64,000 nucleotides of DNA from Hyphomonas sediminis. Its GTDB lineage: Bacteria > Pseudomonadota > Alphaproteobacteria > Caulobacterales > Hyphomonadaceae. Position 1 is the first letter of the stretch. Each line of letters starts with the position of its first letter. The position numbers and the translations under genes were made by a program. The stretch covers positions 2,542,001 to 2,606,000 of the forward strand of contig NZ_JAIEZP010000001.1 of NCBI RefSeq assembly GCF_019679475.1, read 5' to 3'. Shown in pieces: positions 9,689 to 19,069 of this stretch. Below the pieces are notes generated by a model. That model was not told where the DNA came from, searched no databases, and worked only from the letters and a program-made list of their open reading frames with translations.

Positions 9689-10320
9689 GTAAACCCGCGG
9701 AGCCTCCCTCCGGCAACAGCCAGCCCGTCCGTTTGGAGGGGCGGCTCGTTCGCTGGAATGGAGACCGCGGTTTCGGGTTTTTGATCCCTGTAGATGGCGG
9801 CCCTGACGCCTTTGCGCATATTCATTCGTTTCCGAAGGATGACCGCCATATCGAAGAGGGCCACCTCTATAGCTATACCGCAACAACCGATCAGAAAGGC
9901 CGCGTGCGCGCCAGCGACATACGGCCGATGCGCCCAGCCCCGCCGAAAGTTCCTCTCTGGAAAAAGTTCGTCGGGCGCAGCCCCCGCCTGCTGGTCATTC
10001 CCGCTTTCCTGTTCATTGCAACAGCGGTCGCCCTCAATGCGCAGATCTCCCAACTCTGGTTCGCCGTTTACGGCATCGCCAGCGTGGTAACCTTCATCGG
10101 ATACGGTCTGGACAAACGCGCCGCCAAGCAAAACGAGTGGCGCATCTCGGAAACGATCCTGCTGATGCTCGGCCTTGTTGGCGGATGGCCTGGCGCCATC
10201 GTCGCCCAGGAGTTGTTCCGTCACAAGACGAAAAAGCTCTATTTCCGGACGCTGTTCTGGATGAGCGTTGCCATCAATATCGCAGGCTTCGTCCAGATTG
10301 CCGCCTTCACCGGCGCTTAG
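9685..10320 (+). CDS. Cold-shock domain / DUF1294 membrane fusion protein
   Basis: A 211-residue two-part protein. Residues about 15-80 are an OB-fold cold-shock domain with the RNP1-like [10 protein letters not shown] and FAHIHSF motifs. Residues about 100-205 form a DUF1294 region with three to four hydrophobic helices and the conserved YGLDKRAAK...WRISE...GGWPGA signature. It is known as a common domain pair in proteobacteria, but the function is not established; nucleic-acid binding at the membrane is the natural guess. GTG 9685 overlaps the prfB stop by four bases, so translation is probably coupled. Its 3' end overlaps the convergent mutY by 14 bp. Confidence 0.85.
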   Translation: MSKPAEPPSGNSQPVRLEGRLVRWNGDRGFGFLIPVDGGPDAFAHIHSFPKDDRHIEEGHLYSYTATTDQKGRVRASDIRPMRPAPPKVPLWKKFVGRSPRLLVIPAFLFIATAVALNAQISQLWFAVYGIASVVTFIGYGLDKRAAKQNEWRISETILLMLGLVGGWPGAIVAQELFRHKTKKLYFRTLFWMSVAINIAGFVQIAAFTGA

Positions 10321-11350
10321 GTTTTCCGCCCACGGCCAATGCAAGGGCCTTTGCAAAAACGGTCGGCAAGCCGGTCTCTTCCATCGGGTCGGCCCATTCG
10401 CCATTCCCGGCCGGCGCGCGCGAAACATCTGCCGTCCACACCGTCAGCCGCAGGCTGAAATGCGTGAACACATGGCGCACTTCGCCAGTATCAACCCATT
10501 CCGCCTTCAGGGGCGGCGCCGCTTCCGGCAGCGCGCCTTCGCGCCAGTCGCCCGATGGCAGTGCCAGCATGCCGCCCAGCAGGCCTTCCGGCGGCCTTCG
10601 CACCATCCACACCTGCCCTTTGCGCCGCGCCACCCAGGCATGACCATAGCGGATCGGCTTGGCCACCTTCGCCGGTTTGATGGGATAGCGCTCCGGATTT
10701 CCTTCCGCCCGCGCCACGCAAAACTCCGTCAGGGGGCAGATCATGCAGTTTGGCGCTGTGGGGGTGCACACGGTTGCGCCAAGGTCCATCAGCGCTTCGG
10801 CAAAATCACCGGGCCGCTTCGCGGGCACGAGCGAGGCGACCTTTGCCGCCAGTTCCTTCTTGGCCTCGGCCCAGTCTGACTTCAGCGCCATCAGGCGGGC
10901 AAACACCCTGTCAACGTTTCCGTCGACGGCGGCCACCTGCTCGCCAAAGGCAAGCGCGGCGATTGCGCCGGAAGTGTAAGGCCCAATGCCCGGCAGCTCG
11001 CGCAGGCCTGCCGCTGTTTCCGGAAAGCCGCCCCGCGCGGCCACTTCACGGGCACATTTGAGCAGGTTTCTCGCGCGGGCATAATATCCCAGCCCCGCCC
11101 AGGCGCGCATTACCTCCTCATCGGCTGCTGCCGCGAGGTCTTCCACGCGCGGCCAGCGCCGGGTGAACGCTTCGAAATATGGCGCGGCATGGGGCACGGT
11201 CGTCTGCTGCAGCATGATCTCAGCGAGCCACACGCGATACGGGTCCCGCTTCTGCCCGATGGGAGCCCGCCACGGCAGCACCCGTGCATGCCGGTCGAAC
11301 CAGGCAAGCAGTTTCGGGGGGAGTTCACGGAAATCTGAACGCCGGCTCAT
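10307..11350 (-). CDS. mutY: A/G-specific adenine DNA glycosylase
   Basis: Excises adenine paired with 8-oxoguanine. The HhH-GPD core contains EIMLQQTTV (catalytic Glu), LPGIGPYTSGAI (hairpin) and VDGNVDRV (catalytic Asp). The [4Fe-4S] ligands follow as C-x6-C-x2-C-x5-C (CTPTAPNCMICPLTEFC). The C-terminal third is the NUDIX-like domain that recognises 8-oxoG (PPEGLLGGMLALPSGDW). Length 347 residues is normal. Convergent with the CSD/DUF1294 gene, with a short tail overlap, and divergent from the DciA-like gene (46 bp between starts). Confidence 0.95.
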   Translation of the reverse strand: MSRRSDFRELPPKLLAWFDRHARVLPWRAPIGQKRDPYRVWLAEIMLQQTTVPHAAPYFEAFTRRWPRVEDLAAAADEEVMRAWAGLGYYARARNLLKCAREVAARGGFPETAAGLRELPGIGPYTSGAIAALAFGEQVAAVDGNVDRVFARLMALKSDWAEAKKELAAKVASLVPAKRPGDFAEALMDLGATVCTPTAPNCMICPLTEFCVARAEGNPERYPIKPAKVAKPIRYGHAWVARRKGQVWMVRRPPEGLLGGMLALPSGDWREGALPEAAPPLKAEWVDTGEVRHVFTHFSLRLTVWTADVSRAPAGNGEWADPMEETGLPTVFAKALALAVGGKPKRR

Positions 11351-11395
11351 GCCTGTAACTTTCCCTTATGCGCGAAGCCGGGCAATGTGGTGATT

Positions 11396-11932
11396 ATGGT
11401 CAGCTTTACGAACCTTGATCCCATTGCAGAAGCGCGTGCGCAGGTGAAGCTGCGTTATTCGCGCGCCCGGCCTGTGCGCGCGCCGATGAAGCCGCTGGGG
11501 CTGGCGGCGCAGCGCGTCGGGCGCAAGGTCGGCACGGCGAAACTGCCGCCGCTGAAGCAGCTGCAGCTCAATTGGCGGGAAATCGTCGGCGAGCAGATCT
11601 GGCGTTTCAGCCAGCCGGAGAAGATCAGCGCCTCCAAGGATGGCCGCATCCTGACGCTGACCGTGTTGCCGCAGGCCGCCCCGCTGATCCAGCACCAATC
11701 CGAATTGATCCGCCAGCGCGTCTCCGTCGCCGCCGGCGGAGACATTACCGGCATCCGCATCGTGCAGGGTCCGGTACGCCGCACAGGGCCGGCCGAATAT
11801 CGCCGCCGCTGGCGCGACCTTTCCAGGGCCGAGAAGGCCGAAATCGCCGCATCTGCTGCGCCTATCGACAATCCGCGCCTGCGCGCGGCAATTGTTGCGC
11901 TGGGCGAGGCTGTGCTATCCGCCACAGAGTAA
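11396..11932 (+). CDS. DUF721 (DciA-like) protein
   Basis: Proteins with DUF721/DciA load the DnaB helicase in most bacteria that lack DnaC. The 178-residue product shows the DUF721 core LQLNWREIVGEQIWRFSQPEKI and LTLTVLPQAAPLIQHQSELI, followed by a basic, helical C-terminus. The start is uncertain: ATG 11396 is used, but in-frame GTG codons at 11387 and 11390 are equally placed. Alphaproteobacterial homologues often lie beside mutY and a DsbA-like thioredoxin, as here. The assignment rests on motif resemblance only. Confidence 0.75.
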   Translation: MVSFTNLDPIAEARAQVKLRYSRARPVRAPMKPLGLAAQRVGRKVGTAKLPPLKQLQLNWREIVGEQIWRFSQPEKISASKDGRILTLTVLPQAAPLIQHQSELIRQRVSVAAGGDITGIRIVQGPVRRTGPAEYRRRWRDLSRAEKAEIAASAAPIDNPRLRAAIVALGEAVLSATE

Positions 11933-11996
11933 ACAAAAGCGCCCGGTTGGTTAACGATTTGGAAACCGGTGCGACTCATTCCTTAACGCGAGGCTT

Positions 11997-12677
11997 ATGA
12001 TCATGCTCACCCATTCCCGCCGTTTCGCTGCAGTAGCGTTTTCCGCTCTGGCGCTTGTCGCCTGTGGTGCGGCTGGCGGCGGCACATCTGAAGCGGAAGG
12101 CGGCGCTGGTGCAGAAACTTCAGCTGACGGTGAACTGGGCCATGTGAAGGGCAATCCGGACGCCCCGCTGACCATCATTGAGTACGCGTCGCCCACCTGC
12201 CCGGCCTGTAAATACTTCCATGACAGCATTCAGCCCGCGATTGAGGAAAAGTTCGTCGCAACGGGCAAAGTGAAGTTCATCTTCCGCGAATACCCGCTCA
12301 ACGAGATCGACGTGGCTGCCTACGCGATGGCCCGCTGCGCGCCGGAAGGAAAATTCTTCGACATCCTCGATGATCTCTACGAGAATCAGGAAGGCGTCCG
12401 CTACGCTGCGCAGACCGGTGTGGTGAAAACCACCCTCGCCGCCATTGGCCAGCGCCACGGCATCGCCGACCGCGCCACCTTCGATGCCTGCCTCGAAAAC
12501 CGTGAAATCCGCCAGAAGCTGGCAGATGTCTACGCGACCTCCGAAAAATGGGGCGTCGGCGGCACTCCGACTTTCATTATTGACGGCGTGAAGCGAGACT
12601 TCGGCGGCGAATACACGACCGCTGACGGCTTTGTGAAACAGATCGAAGCGGTTCTGGCCGCCAAAGGCGTCGAGTAA
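11997..12677 (+). CDS. DsbA-family thioredoxin lipoprotein
   Basis: A periplasmic thiol oxidoreductase of 226 residues. The signal region ends in the lipobox LVAC, so it is probably an acylated protein. After a Gly/Glu-rich linker the DsbA fold (Thioredoxin_4 type) begins at GNPDAPLTIIEYASPTCPAC; CPAC is the redox pair, and GGTPTF carries the cis-Pro. It probably oxidises or shuffles disulfides in exported proteins. It ends 17 bp before smc, on the same strand. The first ATG (11997) is used; ATG 12003 is an equal choice. Confidence 0.88.
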   Translation: MIMLTHSRRFAAVAFSALALVACGAAGGGTSEAEGGAGAETSADGELGHVKGNPDAPLTIIEYASPTCPACKYFHDSIQPAIEEKFVATGKVKFIFREYPLNEIDVAAYAMARCAPEGKFFDILDDLYENQEGVRYAAQTGVVKTTLAAIGQRHGIADRATFDACLENREIRQKLADVYATSEKWGVGGTPTFIIDGVKRDFGGEYTTADGFVKQIEAVLAAKGVE

Positions 12678-12694
12678 TCGATGAAGGGCCCGGC

Positions 12695-15600
12695 ATGCAG
12701 ATAACCGAACTCCGCATCGCCGGCTTCAAGTCGTTCGTTGACCCGCAGACCGTGCCGATTGAGCCGGGGCTGACAGGCATTGTCGGCCCCAATGGCTGCG
12801 GCAAGTCCAACCTGCTCGAAGCACTACGCTGGGCGATGGGCGCCAACTCCGCCAAGGCCATGCGCGGCGGCGAGATGGACGATCTGATCTTCTCCGGCGC
12901 CGCCTCCCGCCCGGCGCGGGAAACCGCTGAAGTCACGCTCGTTCTGGACAATTCCAAACGTACCGCGCCGCCGGAATTCAATGGCGCAGACCTTCTGGAA
13001 ATCGAACGCAAGCTGAAACGCGGCGCCGGCTCCAGCTACCGCATCAATGGCCGTACCGTACGCGGTAAGGACATCCAGCTCCTGTTCGCCGACGCCTCCA
13101 CCGGGGCAAACTCTCCAGCACTGGTGCGTCAGGGCCAGATCTCCGAGCTGATCGGCTCCAAGCCGCAGAACCGACGCCGCATCCTGGAGGAAGCCGCCGG
13201 CATCGCGGGCCTCAACACGCGCCGCCATGAGGCCGAGCTGAAGCTCGACGCTGCCGAGGCAAACCTGCAGCGCCTGTCGGAAGTCTCTGCCGAAGTCGAG
13301 CGCCAGCTTACCAGCCTGAAGCGCCAGGCCGCCAAGGCTCGCCGCTATCGCCGCCTGTCTGAAGAAATCCATGGCCTCGAAGCCCTGCTGGCGCATCTGC
13401 GCTGGGCCGAGGCCCGCAGCGCAGCCGATACCGCGCGCCAGCAGCTCGACACCCTCAAACGGCAGGTCGAAGATCTCTCCCGCGAGGATGCCCTGCGGGA
13501 GCGCGAACGCATCGAAGCCGCCGAAGGCATCGGCGCGCTGCGTGAGGCCGAAATGGCTGCTGCCGGCCGCCTCTCCCAGACGCGCATTACGCTCGCGCGC
13601 CTCGAGACCGAACACCGCATCGCCGCAGAAGCCGAACAGCGCCTTGAAGCGGAAGCCGCCCGCCTGACGGAAGACTTCGAGCGTGAAACCGCTGGCCGCG
13701 CCGAGGCCGAAGCCGCCCTTGCCCATGCGCGCAACGAGCTTTCGGCCCTGCCGGTGGAAGATGCCGCCACCAACAAGGCCCTTGAGACCAACGCCCAGCA
13801 AGCGCTCGACGCTGCCAGAGCGCGCCTTGCCGCCGCTGAGACGGCTGCCGATGAGGCCCAGGCCCGCCTCTCCGAAGTGCGTGCCCGCCGCCGCGCCGCC
13901 GAGGACTCAGCCGCCCAGCAGACCCGCCGCAAGACGCAGCTCACCACCGAGATCGCGCGGTTGAAGAATGAGATAACCGGCCTAGAAGACGCGGCAATCC
14001 ATGTGCTGCGTGTGCGTCAGGCCAAGAATGCCGAGGCAGAAGCCGAAGCTGCGCTGGACGATGCCGAGCGCTCGGTGGAAGCCGCCGAAGCCGAACTTAT
14101 TCGCGCCCGCGACGCCGAGATTGCCGCCCGCCCGCCGCAGGAACAGGCGAGCCACAGTGTCCGCGCGCTGGAAGCCGAAATTGCCGGCCTTGAGAAGCTG
14201 CTGCGCCGGGCTGACGCCGCCAATACGGCCCCGCCTGTCGTTGAACGTATTCGCACGCGCGATGGCTACGAAAAGGCCGTTGCCGCAGCGCTGGGAGACG
14301 ACATCTCCGCCTCAACCGATAAGGCCTCCGCGCTCTATTGGGGTGGCGCCGGCGTCACCGCGATTGCGCTGCCGGATGGCGCAGAGCCGCTCTCGGCCTT
14401 CGTCGATGCGCCGGGCGAACTGGCTGCCCGCCTTGCCCAGTGCGGCCTCGTGCGCAGTGAAGACGGCCCCCGCCTGGCCACCCAGCTTAAGCCCGGCCAG
14501 CGCCTTGTGTCGCGCGAAGGCCATCTCTGGCGGTGGGACGGGTTTACCCGCACGCCGCAGGCCCCCGTCAGCGCCGCTGCTCGCCTCGAGCAGCAGGCCC
14601 GGCTTGACGCGGCCCGCGCCGAACTCGCCCCGCTTCAAGGCGATCTCACCGCCCGCACGCAGGCGCTGGAAGATGCCCTGAAGGCCCGCCAGCATGCCGA
14701 GGAAACTGTGCGCCATGTCCGCGCGCTGGTTGGCCCGGCCCAGAAATCGCTGAGCGAACTGCGCGCCAAGGCCGTGGAAGAAATTCAGGCCGCCGAACGT
14801 GCCAGCCTCCGCCGGGATACAGGCGGCGAAGCCCTCGCCCGCGCTGAGAGCGAACTGGCCGCGATCACCGAAGCCCTCACCTTCGCCACGCCGATGGCCG
14901 CCGATGAAGAGGCGACGCTTGAGGCGACCCTCTCAGCGGCGCGCAATGAACTGACGGCGGCCCGCGCCGCCGAAACCGAATCGCGTGGCGCGCTGACAGA
15001 CCTGACGCGGGGCCGCGAGCAGGCCGCCGCCCGCCGCGCTGCGCTGGAGCGCGATGTCGAGGCCTGGACCAGCCGGCTCACCGCCGCAAACGACCGTATC
15101 GACCGCCTCGGCGAGCGCCGCGCAGACCTCGCCGCTGCGGCCGTAACCGCGCGCGAGCGCCCGCAGGCGCTCAGCGAGGAGATCGCGGGCCTCTCCCGCG
15201 AACTGGACACCTTTGAGAATGAACGCAAGGCGGCCGCAGACGCCCTCGCCGTCAAGGAAACCGCTATCCGCGAAGCCGATACCGCCGCGCGCCGTGCATC
15301 GGCAGCAGCGTCCCAGGCCCGCGAGGAACTCGCCGGCTGGAAGGTAAAGCTGGAGAATGCGGAGCTTCGCCTTGCCGAAGCGATCGAAATTGCGCGCAAC
15401 AATTTCCAGCGGACACCCGAAGGTCTGCTCGCCATTGCCGAAGCCAGCCTTGATGCTGATTCGCTGGGCGCCTTTACGCCAAAAGAAGCTGAAACCAGGC
15501 TGGACGCCCTGCGCCGCGACCGGGACCAGCTTGGCGGCGTGAACATGAATGCCGAAGAAGAGGCCGAAGAGCTGGAGGCCCGGCTTGGCCTGCAGATCTC

Positions 15601-16156
15601 CGAGAAGGAAGACCTGACCGCCGCCATCGCCAAGCTGCGTCAGGGCGTCGAAACGCTCAACGCCGAGGGCCGCGAGCGGCTGGTGAAGGCGTTCGACACC
15701 GTGAACGAGCACTTCAAGGCCCTGTTCACCGCGCTTTTCGGCGGCGGCCAGGCAGAGCTTCGCCTGGTCGATGCGGACGATCCGCTGAACGCCGGCCTCG
15801 AAATCTTTGCCCAGCCGCCCGGCAAGAAGCTCGGCACGCTGAACCTGATGTCCGGCGGCGAGCAGGCGCTGACGGCATCGGCGCTGATCTTCGCGGTGTT
15901 CCTCTCCCGTCCGGCCCCGATCTGCGTTCTGGACGAGGTGGACGCCCCGCTGGACGACGCCAACGTCGACCGTTTCTGCAATATGCTCAACGAGATGCGC
16001 CAGCGCACGGACACCCGTTTCGTGGTGATTACCCACAATCCGGTCACAATGAGCCGAATGGACCGCCTTTTCGGTGTAACCATGCGGGAAAAAGGGGTCT
16101 CCAAGCTCGTCTCTGTCGACCTTGCAGCCGCCGAAGAACTCGTTGCGGCGGAGTAG
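12695..16156 (+). CDS. smc: Chromosome segregation protein SMC
   Basis: Condensin ATPase that compacts and segregates the chromosome with ScpA/ScpB. The 1153-residue protein has Walker A GPNGCGKS (residues 31-38), two long Ala/Glu/Arg-rich coiled coils, a hinge around residues 500-620 (starting near RIRTRDGYEKAVAAALGDD), the ABC signature LMSGGEQALTASA (about 1050) and Walker B ICVLDEVDAPLDD (about 1075). The coiled coils create many long spurious reading frames on the other strands. It follows the DsbA-like gene by 17 bp. Confidence 0.97.
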   Translation: MQITELRIAGFKSFVDPQTVPIEPGLTGIVGPNGCGKSNLLEALRWAMGANSAKAMRGGEMDDLIFSGAASRPARETAEVTLVLDNSKRTAPPEFNGADLLEIERKLKRGAGSSYRINGRTVRGKDIQLLFADASTGANSPALVRQGQISELIGSKPQNRRRILEEAAGIAGLNTRRHEAELKLDAAEANLQRLSEVSAEVERQLTSLKRQAAKARRYRRLSEEIHGLEALLAHLRWAEARSAADTARQQLDTLKRQVEDLSREDALRERERIEAAEGIGALREAEMAAAGRLSQTRITLARLETEHRIAAEAEQRLEAEAARLTEDFERETAGRAEAEAALAHARNELSALPVEDAATNKALETNAQQALDAARARLAAAETAADEAQARLSEVRARRRAAEDSAAQQTRRKTQLTTEIARLKNEITGLEDAAIHVLRVRQAKNAEAEAEAALDDAERSVEAAEAELIRARDAEIAARPPQEQASHSVRALEAEIAGLEKLLRRADAANTAPPVVERIRTRDGYEKAVAAALGDDISASTDKASALYWGGAGVTAIALPDGAEPLSAFVDAPGELAARLAQCGLVRSEDGPRLATQLKPGQRLVSREGHLWRWDGFTRTPQAPVSAAARLEQQARLDAARAELAPLQGDLTARTQALEDALKARQHAEETVRHVRALVGPAQKSLSELRAKAVEEIQAAERASLRRDTGGEALARAESELAAITEALTFATPMAADEEATLEATLSAARNELTAARAAETESRGALTDLTRGREQAAARRAALERDVEAWTSRLTAANDRIDRLGERRADLAAAAVTARERPQALSEEIAGLSRELDTFENERKAAADALAVKETAIREADTAARRASAAASQAREELAGWKVKLENAELRLAEAIEIARNNFQRTPEGLLAIAEASLDADSLGAFTPKEAETRLDALRRDRDQLGGVNMNAEEEAEELEARLGLQISEKEDLTAAIAKLRQGVETLNAEGRERLVKAFDTVNEHFKALFTALFGGGQAELRLVDADDPLNAGLEIFAQPPGKKLGTLNLMSGGEQALTASALIFAVFLSRPAPICVLDEVDAPLDDANVDRFCNMLNEMRQRTDTRFVVITHNPVTMSRMDRLFGVTMREKGVSKLVSVDLAAAEELVAAE

Positions 16157-16215
16157 CGCACCGCGCTCACCCCTAAACTCAATAAAATCAACAAGATAGC
16201 TTTTGCCTTTACCCG

Positions 16216-16243
16216 TTGACTTGAAGGGGGGGCGCTCATAGTT
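16216..16243 (+). promoter_or_regulatory. Possible promoter of the ATP synthase Fo operon
   Basis: TTGACT (16216-16221) followed after 16 bases by ATAGTT (16238-16243) lies 62 bases before the atpI start and after the smc stop. It is the best sigma-70-like match in the gap. Evidence is by eye only. Confidence 0.4.
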
Positions 16244-16305
16244 TGCGCCGCAATCCGGGGGGCTCCCTACCGGTGCGGATTCGCGTGCACGGAGCGCCAA
16301 AGCCC

Positions 16306-16665
16306 ATGTCCAGCGAGCAACCAGATGACCTCAGCGATCGCATCGCAAAGGCCCTGGAAGCGCGTGAGGCAAAGGCAGAAGCGCAGCGGCGAAAACAAGC
16401 ATCGGATGATGTGAGTGTCTCGGCTGGGGCGTATGCACTACGTTTCGGGATCGAATTTGTAGCGAGCGTGTTTGTCGGAGGCTTTCTGGGCTTCTGGTTA
16501 GACAAGTTCGCTGGCACCCACCCCTGGGGTCTCCTGGTGATGGGTCTGTTTGGTCTCGCAGCTGGCGTCCGCGCTGTCATCCGGGCCTACCATGAGCTGA
16601 ACGCTCGGGCCCAAAAGCTTTCACAGGGGCCTCAGGCTCCAGACGACGGAACGAACGACGTATGA
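16306..16665 (+). CDS. atpI: AtpI/AtpZ-like F1Fo assembly protein
   Basis: A 119-residue membrane protein that assists c-ring assembly or Mg2+ supply to the Fo sector. It begins with a charged helical stretch (DLSDRIAKALEAREAKAEAQRRKQ) and then has two membrane helices (FGIEFVASVFVGGFLGFWLD and LLVMGLFGLAAGVRAV), the standard AtpI layout. ATG 16306 is chosen because GGAG lies 11 bases upstream and the residues before it are unlike the family. Its stop overlaps the atpB start (ATGA), the usual translational coupling. Confidence 0.88.
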   Translation: MSSEQPDDLSDRIAKALEAREAKAEAQRRKQASDDVSVSAGAYALRFGIEFVASVFVGGFLGFWLDKFAGTHPWGLLVMGLFGLAAGVRAVIRAYHELNARAQKLSQGPQAPDDGTNDV

Positions 16666-17432
16666 ACCTGATGCCGGCCATCGCGCTTGACCCGATCCAC
16701 CAGTTCCAGGTGACCAAATGGCTCGACCTGAAACTCGGCAGCATCGACATCTCGTTCACCAATGCCTCGGGCTTCATGCTCCTGGGCGTGGTTCTGGTCA
16801 TCACATTCTTTGGCATGGCCTCCCGCAAGGGTGAGCTGGTGCCCTCGCGCCTGCAATCGGTCGCTGAGATGGGCTATGGCTTCATCGCGGACATGGTGCG
16901 CAGCGCCGCTGGCGAGGAAGGCCTGAAATTCTTCCCGTTCGTCTTCACGCTCTTCTTCTTCATCTTCTTCGCGAACATGATCGGCATGGTGCCGTATGCG
17001 TTCACCACGACCAGCCACATCATTGTGACCGGCGCCCTGGCGCTGACGGTGATCCTGATGGTCATCGTGGTCGGCCTGCTGAAGAACGGCCTTGGCTTCT
17101 TCAAGCTGTTCGCCCCTTCGGGCGCTCCCTGGTACATCTACATCATCCTGACGCCGATCGAGATCATCTCTTTCCTCGCGCGTCCGCTCACCCTCGGCCT
17201 GCGTCTCTTCGCAAACATGCTGGCTGGCCACATCATGCTGAAGCTGTTTGCCGGCTTCGTGGTGGCTCTGGTCGGCGCTGGCGCGGTGTATGTTCCGATT
17301 GCGGCCCTCGCTTTCGGCATGGGTGTCGCGCTCAACGCTCTGGAGTTCCTGGTTGCGGGTCTTCAGGCATATGTCTTCGCCATTCTCACCTGCGTGTATC
17401 TCAATGATGCACTTCACGCGGACGCCCACTAG
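16662..17432 (+). CDS. atpB: ATP synthase Fo subunit a
   Basis: Forms the proton half-channels of F1Fo ATP synthase in the inner membrane. The 256-residue protein has five to six membrane helices; the essential Arg lies in TLGLRLFANMLAGH, and the last helix has ALEFLVAGLQAYVF. It is coupled to atpI by a 4-base overlap and followed by a 119-bp spacer before atpE, longer than the other gaps in this operon. The spacer may contain a separate translation-enhancing leader for the abundant c subunit. Confidence 0.96.
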   Translation: MNLMPAIALDPIHQFQVTKWLDLKLGSIDISFTNASGFMLLGVVLVITFFGMASRKGELVPSRLQSVAEMGYGFIADMVRSAAGEEGLKFFPFVFTLFFFIFFANMIGMVPYAFTTTSHIIVTGALALTVILMVIVVGLLKNGLGFFKLFAPSGAPWYIYIILTPIEIISFLARPLTLGLRLFANMLAGHIMLKLFAGFVVALVGAGAVYVPIAALAFGMGVALNALEFLVAGLQAYVFAILTCVYLNDALHADAH

Positions 17433-17551
17433 GAGGCCCCGCGGGAGTGCGTCACGATACCCCGCATCAAACTGCTTGACGGCGCTCAGCGAACACGCTT
17501 CACGGGCGTCAAATTACCCCTAACCCCCTTTTCCCTCAAAGGAGATACCTG

Positions 17552-17788
17552 ATGGAAGGTAACATCACAGACGGTCTGAAGTATGTCGGCGCTGGCCTGG
17601 CTACGCTCGGCATGATCGGTTCGGCACTCGGCGTGGGCAACATCTTCGCCAGCTTCCTCGACGCTGCAATGCGCAACCCGTCGGCTGCTCCGCAGCAGAC
17701 CGGCAACCTCTTCATCGGTATGGCGCTCGCAGAAGCTCTGGGTATCTTCTCGGTGCTGATCGCCATCCTGATCCTCTTCGTCGCCTAA
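17552..17788 (+). CDS. atpE: ATP synthase Fo subunit c
   Basis: The ring-forming proteolipid, 78 residues, two membrane helices joined by the polar loop RNPSAA. The proton-carrying carboxylate is Glu61 (MALAEALGIF). Glycines in helix 1 (GAGLATLGMIGSALGVG) give tight packing. A strong AAAGGAG ribosome site precedes ATG 17552, in keeping with its high copy number. Confidence 0.97.
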   Translation: MEGNITDGLKYVGAGLATLGMIGSALGVGNIFASFLDAAMRNPSAAPQQTGNLFIGMALAEALGIFSVLIAILILFVA

Positions 17789-17831
17789 TCGTCTGCCTTC
17801 AACGGTAGTTTGAACTGGGCGGAGAGAAGCC

Positions 17832-18380
17832 ATGATCATCGCTTTCCTTGCTGAGACAGCAAGCCATGGAGACCACGAAGCCGGGGCGCCTGCGTTCCCG
17901 CCGTTCGAGACATGGCATATGCCGTCCCAGATCTTCTGGCTGGCGGTCCTGTTCACGGCGCTTTACCTCGCCCTGTCCCGGTTCATCCTGCCGAAGATGT
18001 CGGACACGATCGAAAAGCGCGCCAACCGCGTCGCTTCCGATCTCGACGAAGCTGCTCGCCTGAACAATCAGGCAGTAGAGGCCCAAAAGGCACTGGAACT
18101 GCGCCTTGCGCAGGCCCGTGCCAAGGCCCGCGATACGGCTGAGAAGGCCCGTGAGAAAACGGAAGCCGAGCTTGCCTCGGAAACCGCACGGGTCGACGCC
18201 GACCTCGCAAAGAAGCTCGAAGCCGCTGACGCCCGCATCGCAAAGCTGCGCGCCGACGCCATGAAGAATGTCGAACAGATCGCTGTGGACGCCGCTGGCG
18301 CCATGACGGCCCGTCTCGGCGTGAAGGCTTCCGACGCAGACCTCAAGAAGGCGGTTTCGACCGCTCTGGAGCAGGCATGA
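17832..18380 (+). CDS. atpF': ATP synthase Fo subunit b' (AtpF2/AtpG)
   Basis: One of two b-type stator subunits, typical of alphaproteobacteria and photosynthetic bacteria. The 182-residue protein has an N-terminal tail with His/Glu, one membrane helix (IFWLAVLFTALYLALSRFIL) and a long Ala/Lys/Glu-rich helix that makes the peripheral stalk. GGAGAG lies just before ATG 17832. Its TGA overlaps the ATG of atpF (ATGA). Confidence 0.93.
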   Translation: MIIAFLAETASHGDHEAGAPAFPPFETWHMPSQIFWLAVLFTALYLALSRFILPKMSDTIEKRANRVASDLDEAARLNNQAVEAQKALELRLAQARAKARDTAEKAREKTEAELASETARVDADLAKKLEAADARIAKLRADAMKNVEQIAVDAAGAMTARLGVKASDADLKKAVSTALEQA

Positions 18381-18949
18381 TGAAGAAGACTGCTGCCCTC
18401 CTCGTCGCTGCGCTCGCCGCTGCGCCGCTGGCACATGCCGCTGAAGGCGGTTTCGTCGGCGGCCTGATGTACGCTGCAAAGGACCCGGTAACGTTTGTTG
18501 CCTTCCTCTGCATGGTCACCTTCCTCCTGATCGCCGCTCGCATGGGCGCGTTCAAGACGGTCCTCGGTGGTCTCGACGCCCGCGCCGCAGGCATCCGCAA
18601 GGAACTCGAAGAGGCTGCCAGCCTCCGCGAGCAGGCTGCCGAAGCCCTGGCACTCGCTGAGCGCCGCGCTCAGGACGCCGACAAGGAAGCCGAAGCCATC
18701 ATCGAGCAGGCCAAGCGCGACGCGAAGGAACTCCTCGAAGAGGCCCGCCGCGATCTCGCTGAGAAGATCTCTCGCCGCGAAGCTCAGGCCACGTCCCGCA
18801 TTGCGCGCGCCGAGGCTGACGCAGCCAGCGAAGTCCGCCGCGCCGCCGCTGACGCGGCCACGGAAGCTGCCCGCAGCATCCTCTCCTCGCAGACCAGCGT
18901 CGACCAGTTCGAAGCCGCTGCCCGCGATATCGAGCGCGCTCTGAGCTGA
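18377..18949 (+). CDS. atpF: ATP synthase Fo subunit b
   Basis: Second stator subunit, 190 residues. It starts with MMKKTAALLVAALAAAPLAHAAEGG, which looks like a cleavable signal peptide, then has the membrane helix VTFVAFLCMVTFLLIAARMG and a long charged helix. A signal-like leader before the usual anchor is unusual for subunit b and would put the mature N-terminus in the periplasm. It closes the operon: a strong terminator begins 31 bases after the stop. F1 genes are not in this window. Confidence 0.92.
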   Translation: MMKKTAALLVAALAAAPLAHAAEGGFVGGLMYAAKDPVTFVAFLCMVTFLLIAARMGAFKTVLGGLDARAAGIRKELEEAASLREQAAEALALAERRAQDADKEAEAIIEQAKRDAKELLEEARRDLAEKISRREAQATSRIARAEADAASEVRRAAADAATEAARSILSSQTSVDQFEAAARDIERALS

Positions 18950-18979
18950 ACTTCAGCTAAGATCACCACCACAAAGAAA

Positions 18980-19003
18980 GCCGCCCAACGGGGCGGCTTT
19001 TTT
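18980..19003 (+). terminator. Rho-independent terminator of the atp Fo operon
   Basis: A seven-base GC stem (GCCGCCC 18980-18986 and GGGCGGC 18991-18997) with loop AACG is followed directly by six T residues. This is a textbook intrinsic terminator. Confidence 0.92.
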
Positions 19004-19069
19004 GATGCCGGATTGCCGCGAAATGAATTCAAACGGCCTCAAAAGTACACGGTTTGATACTGCGCTGCC

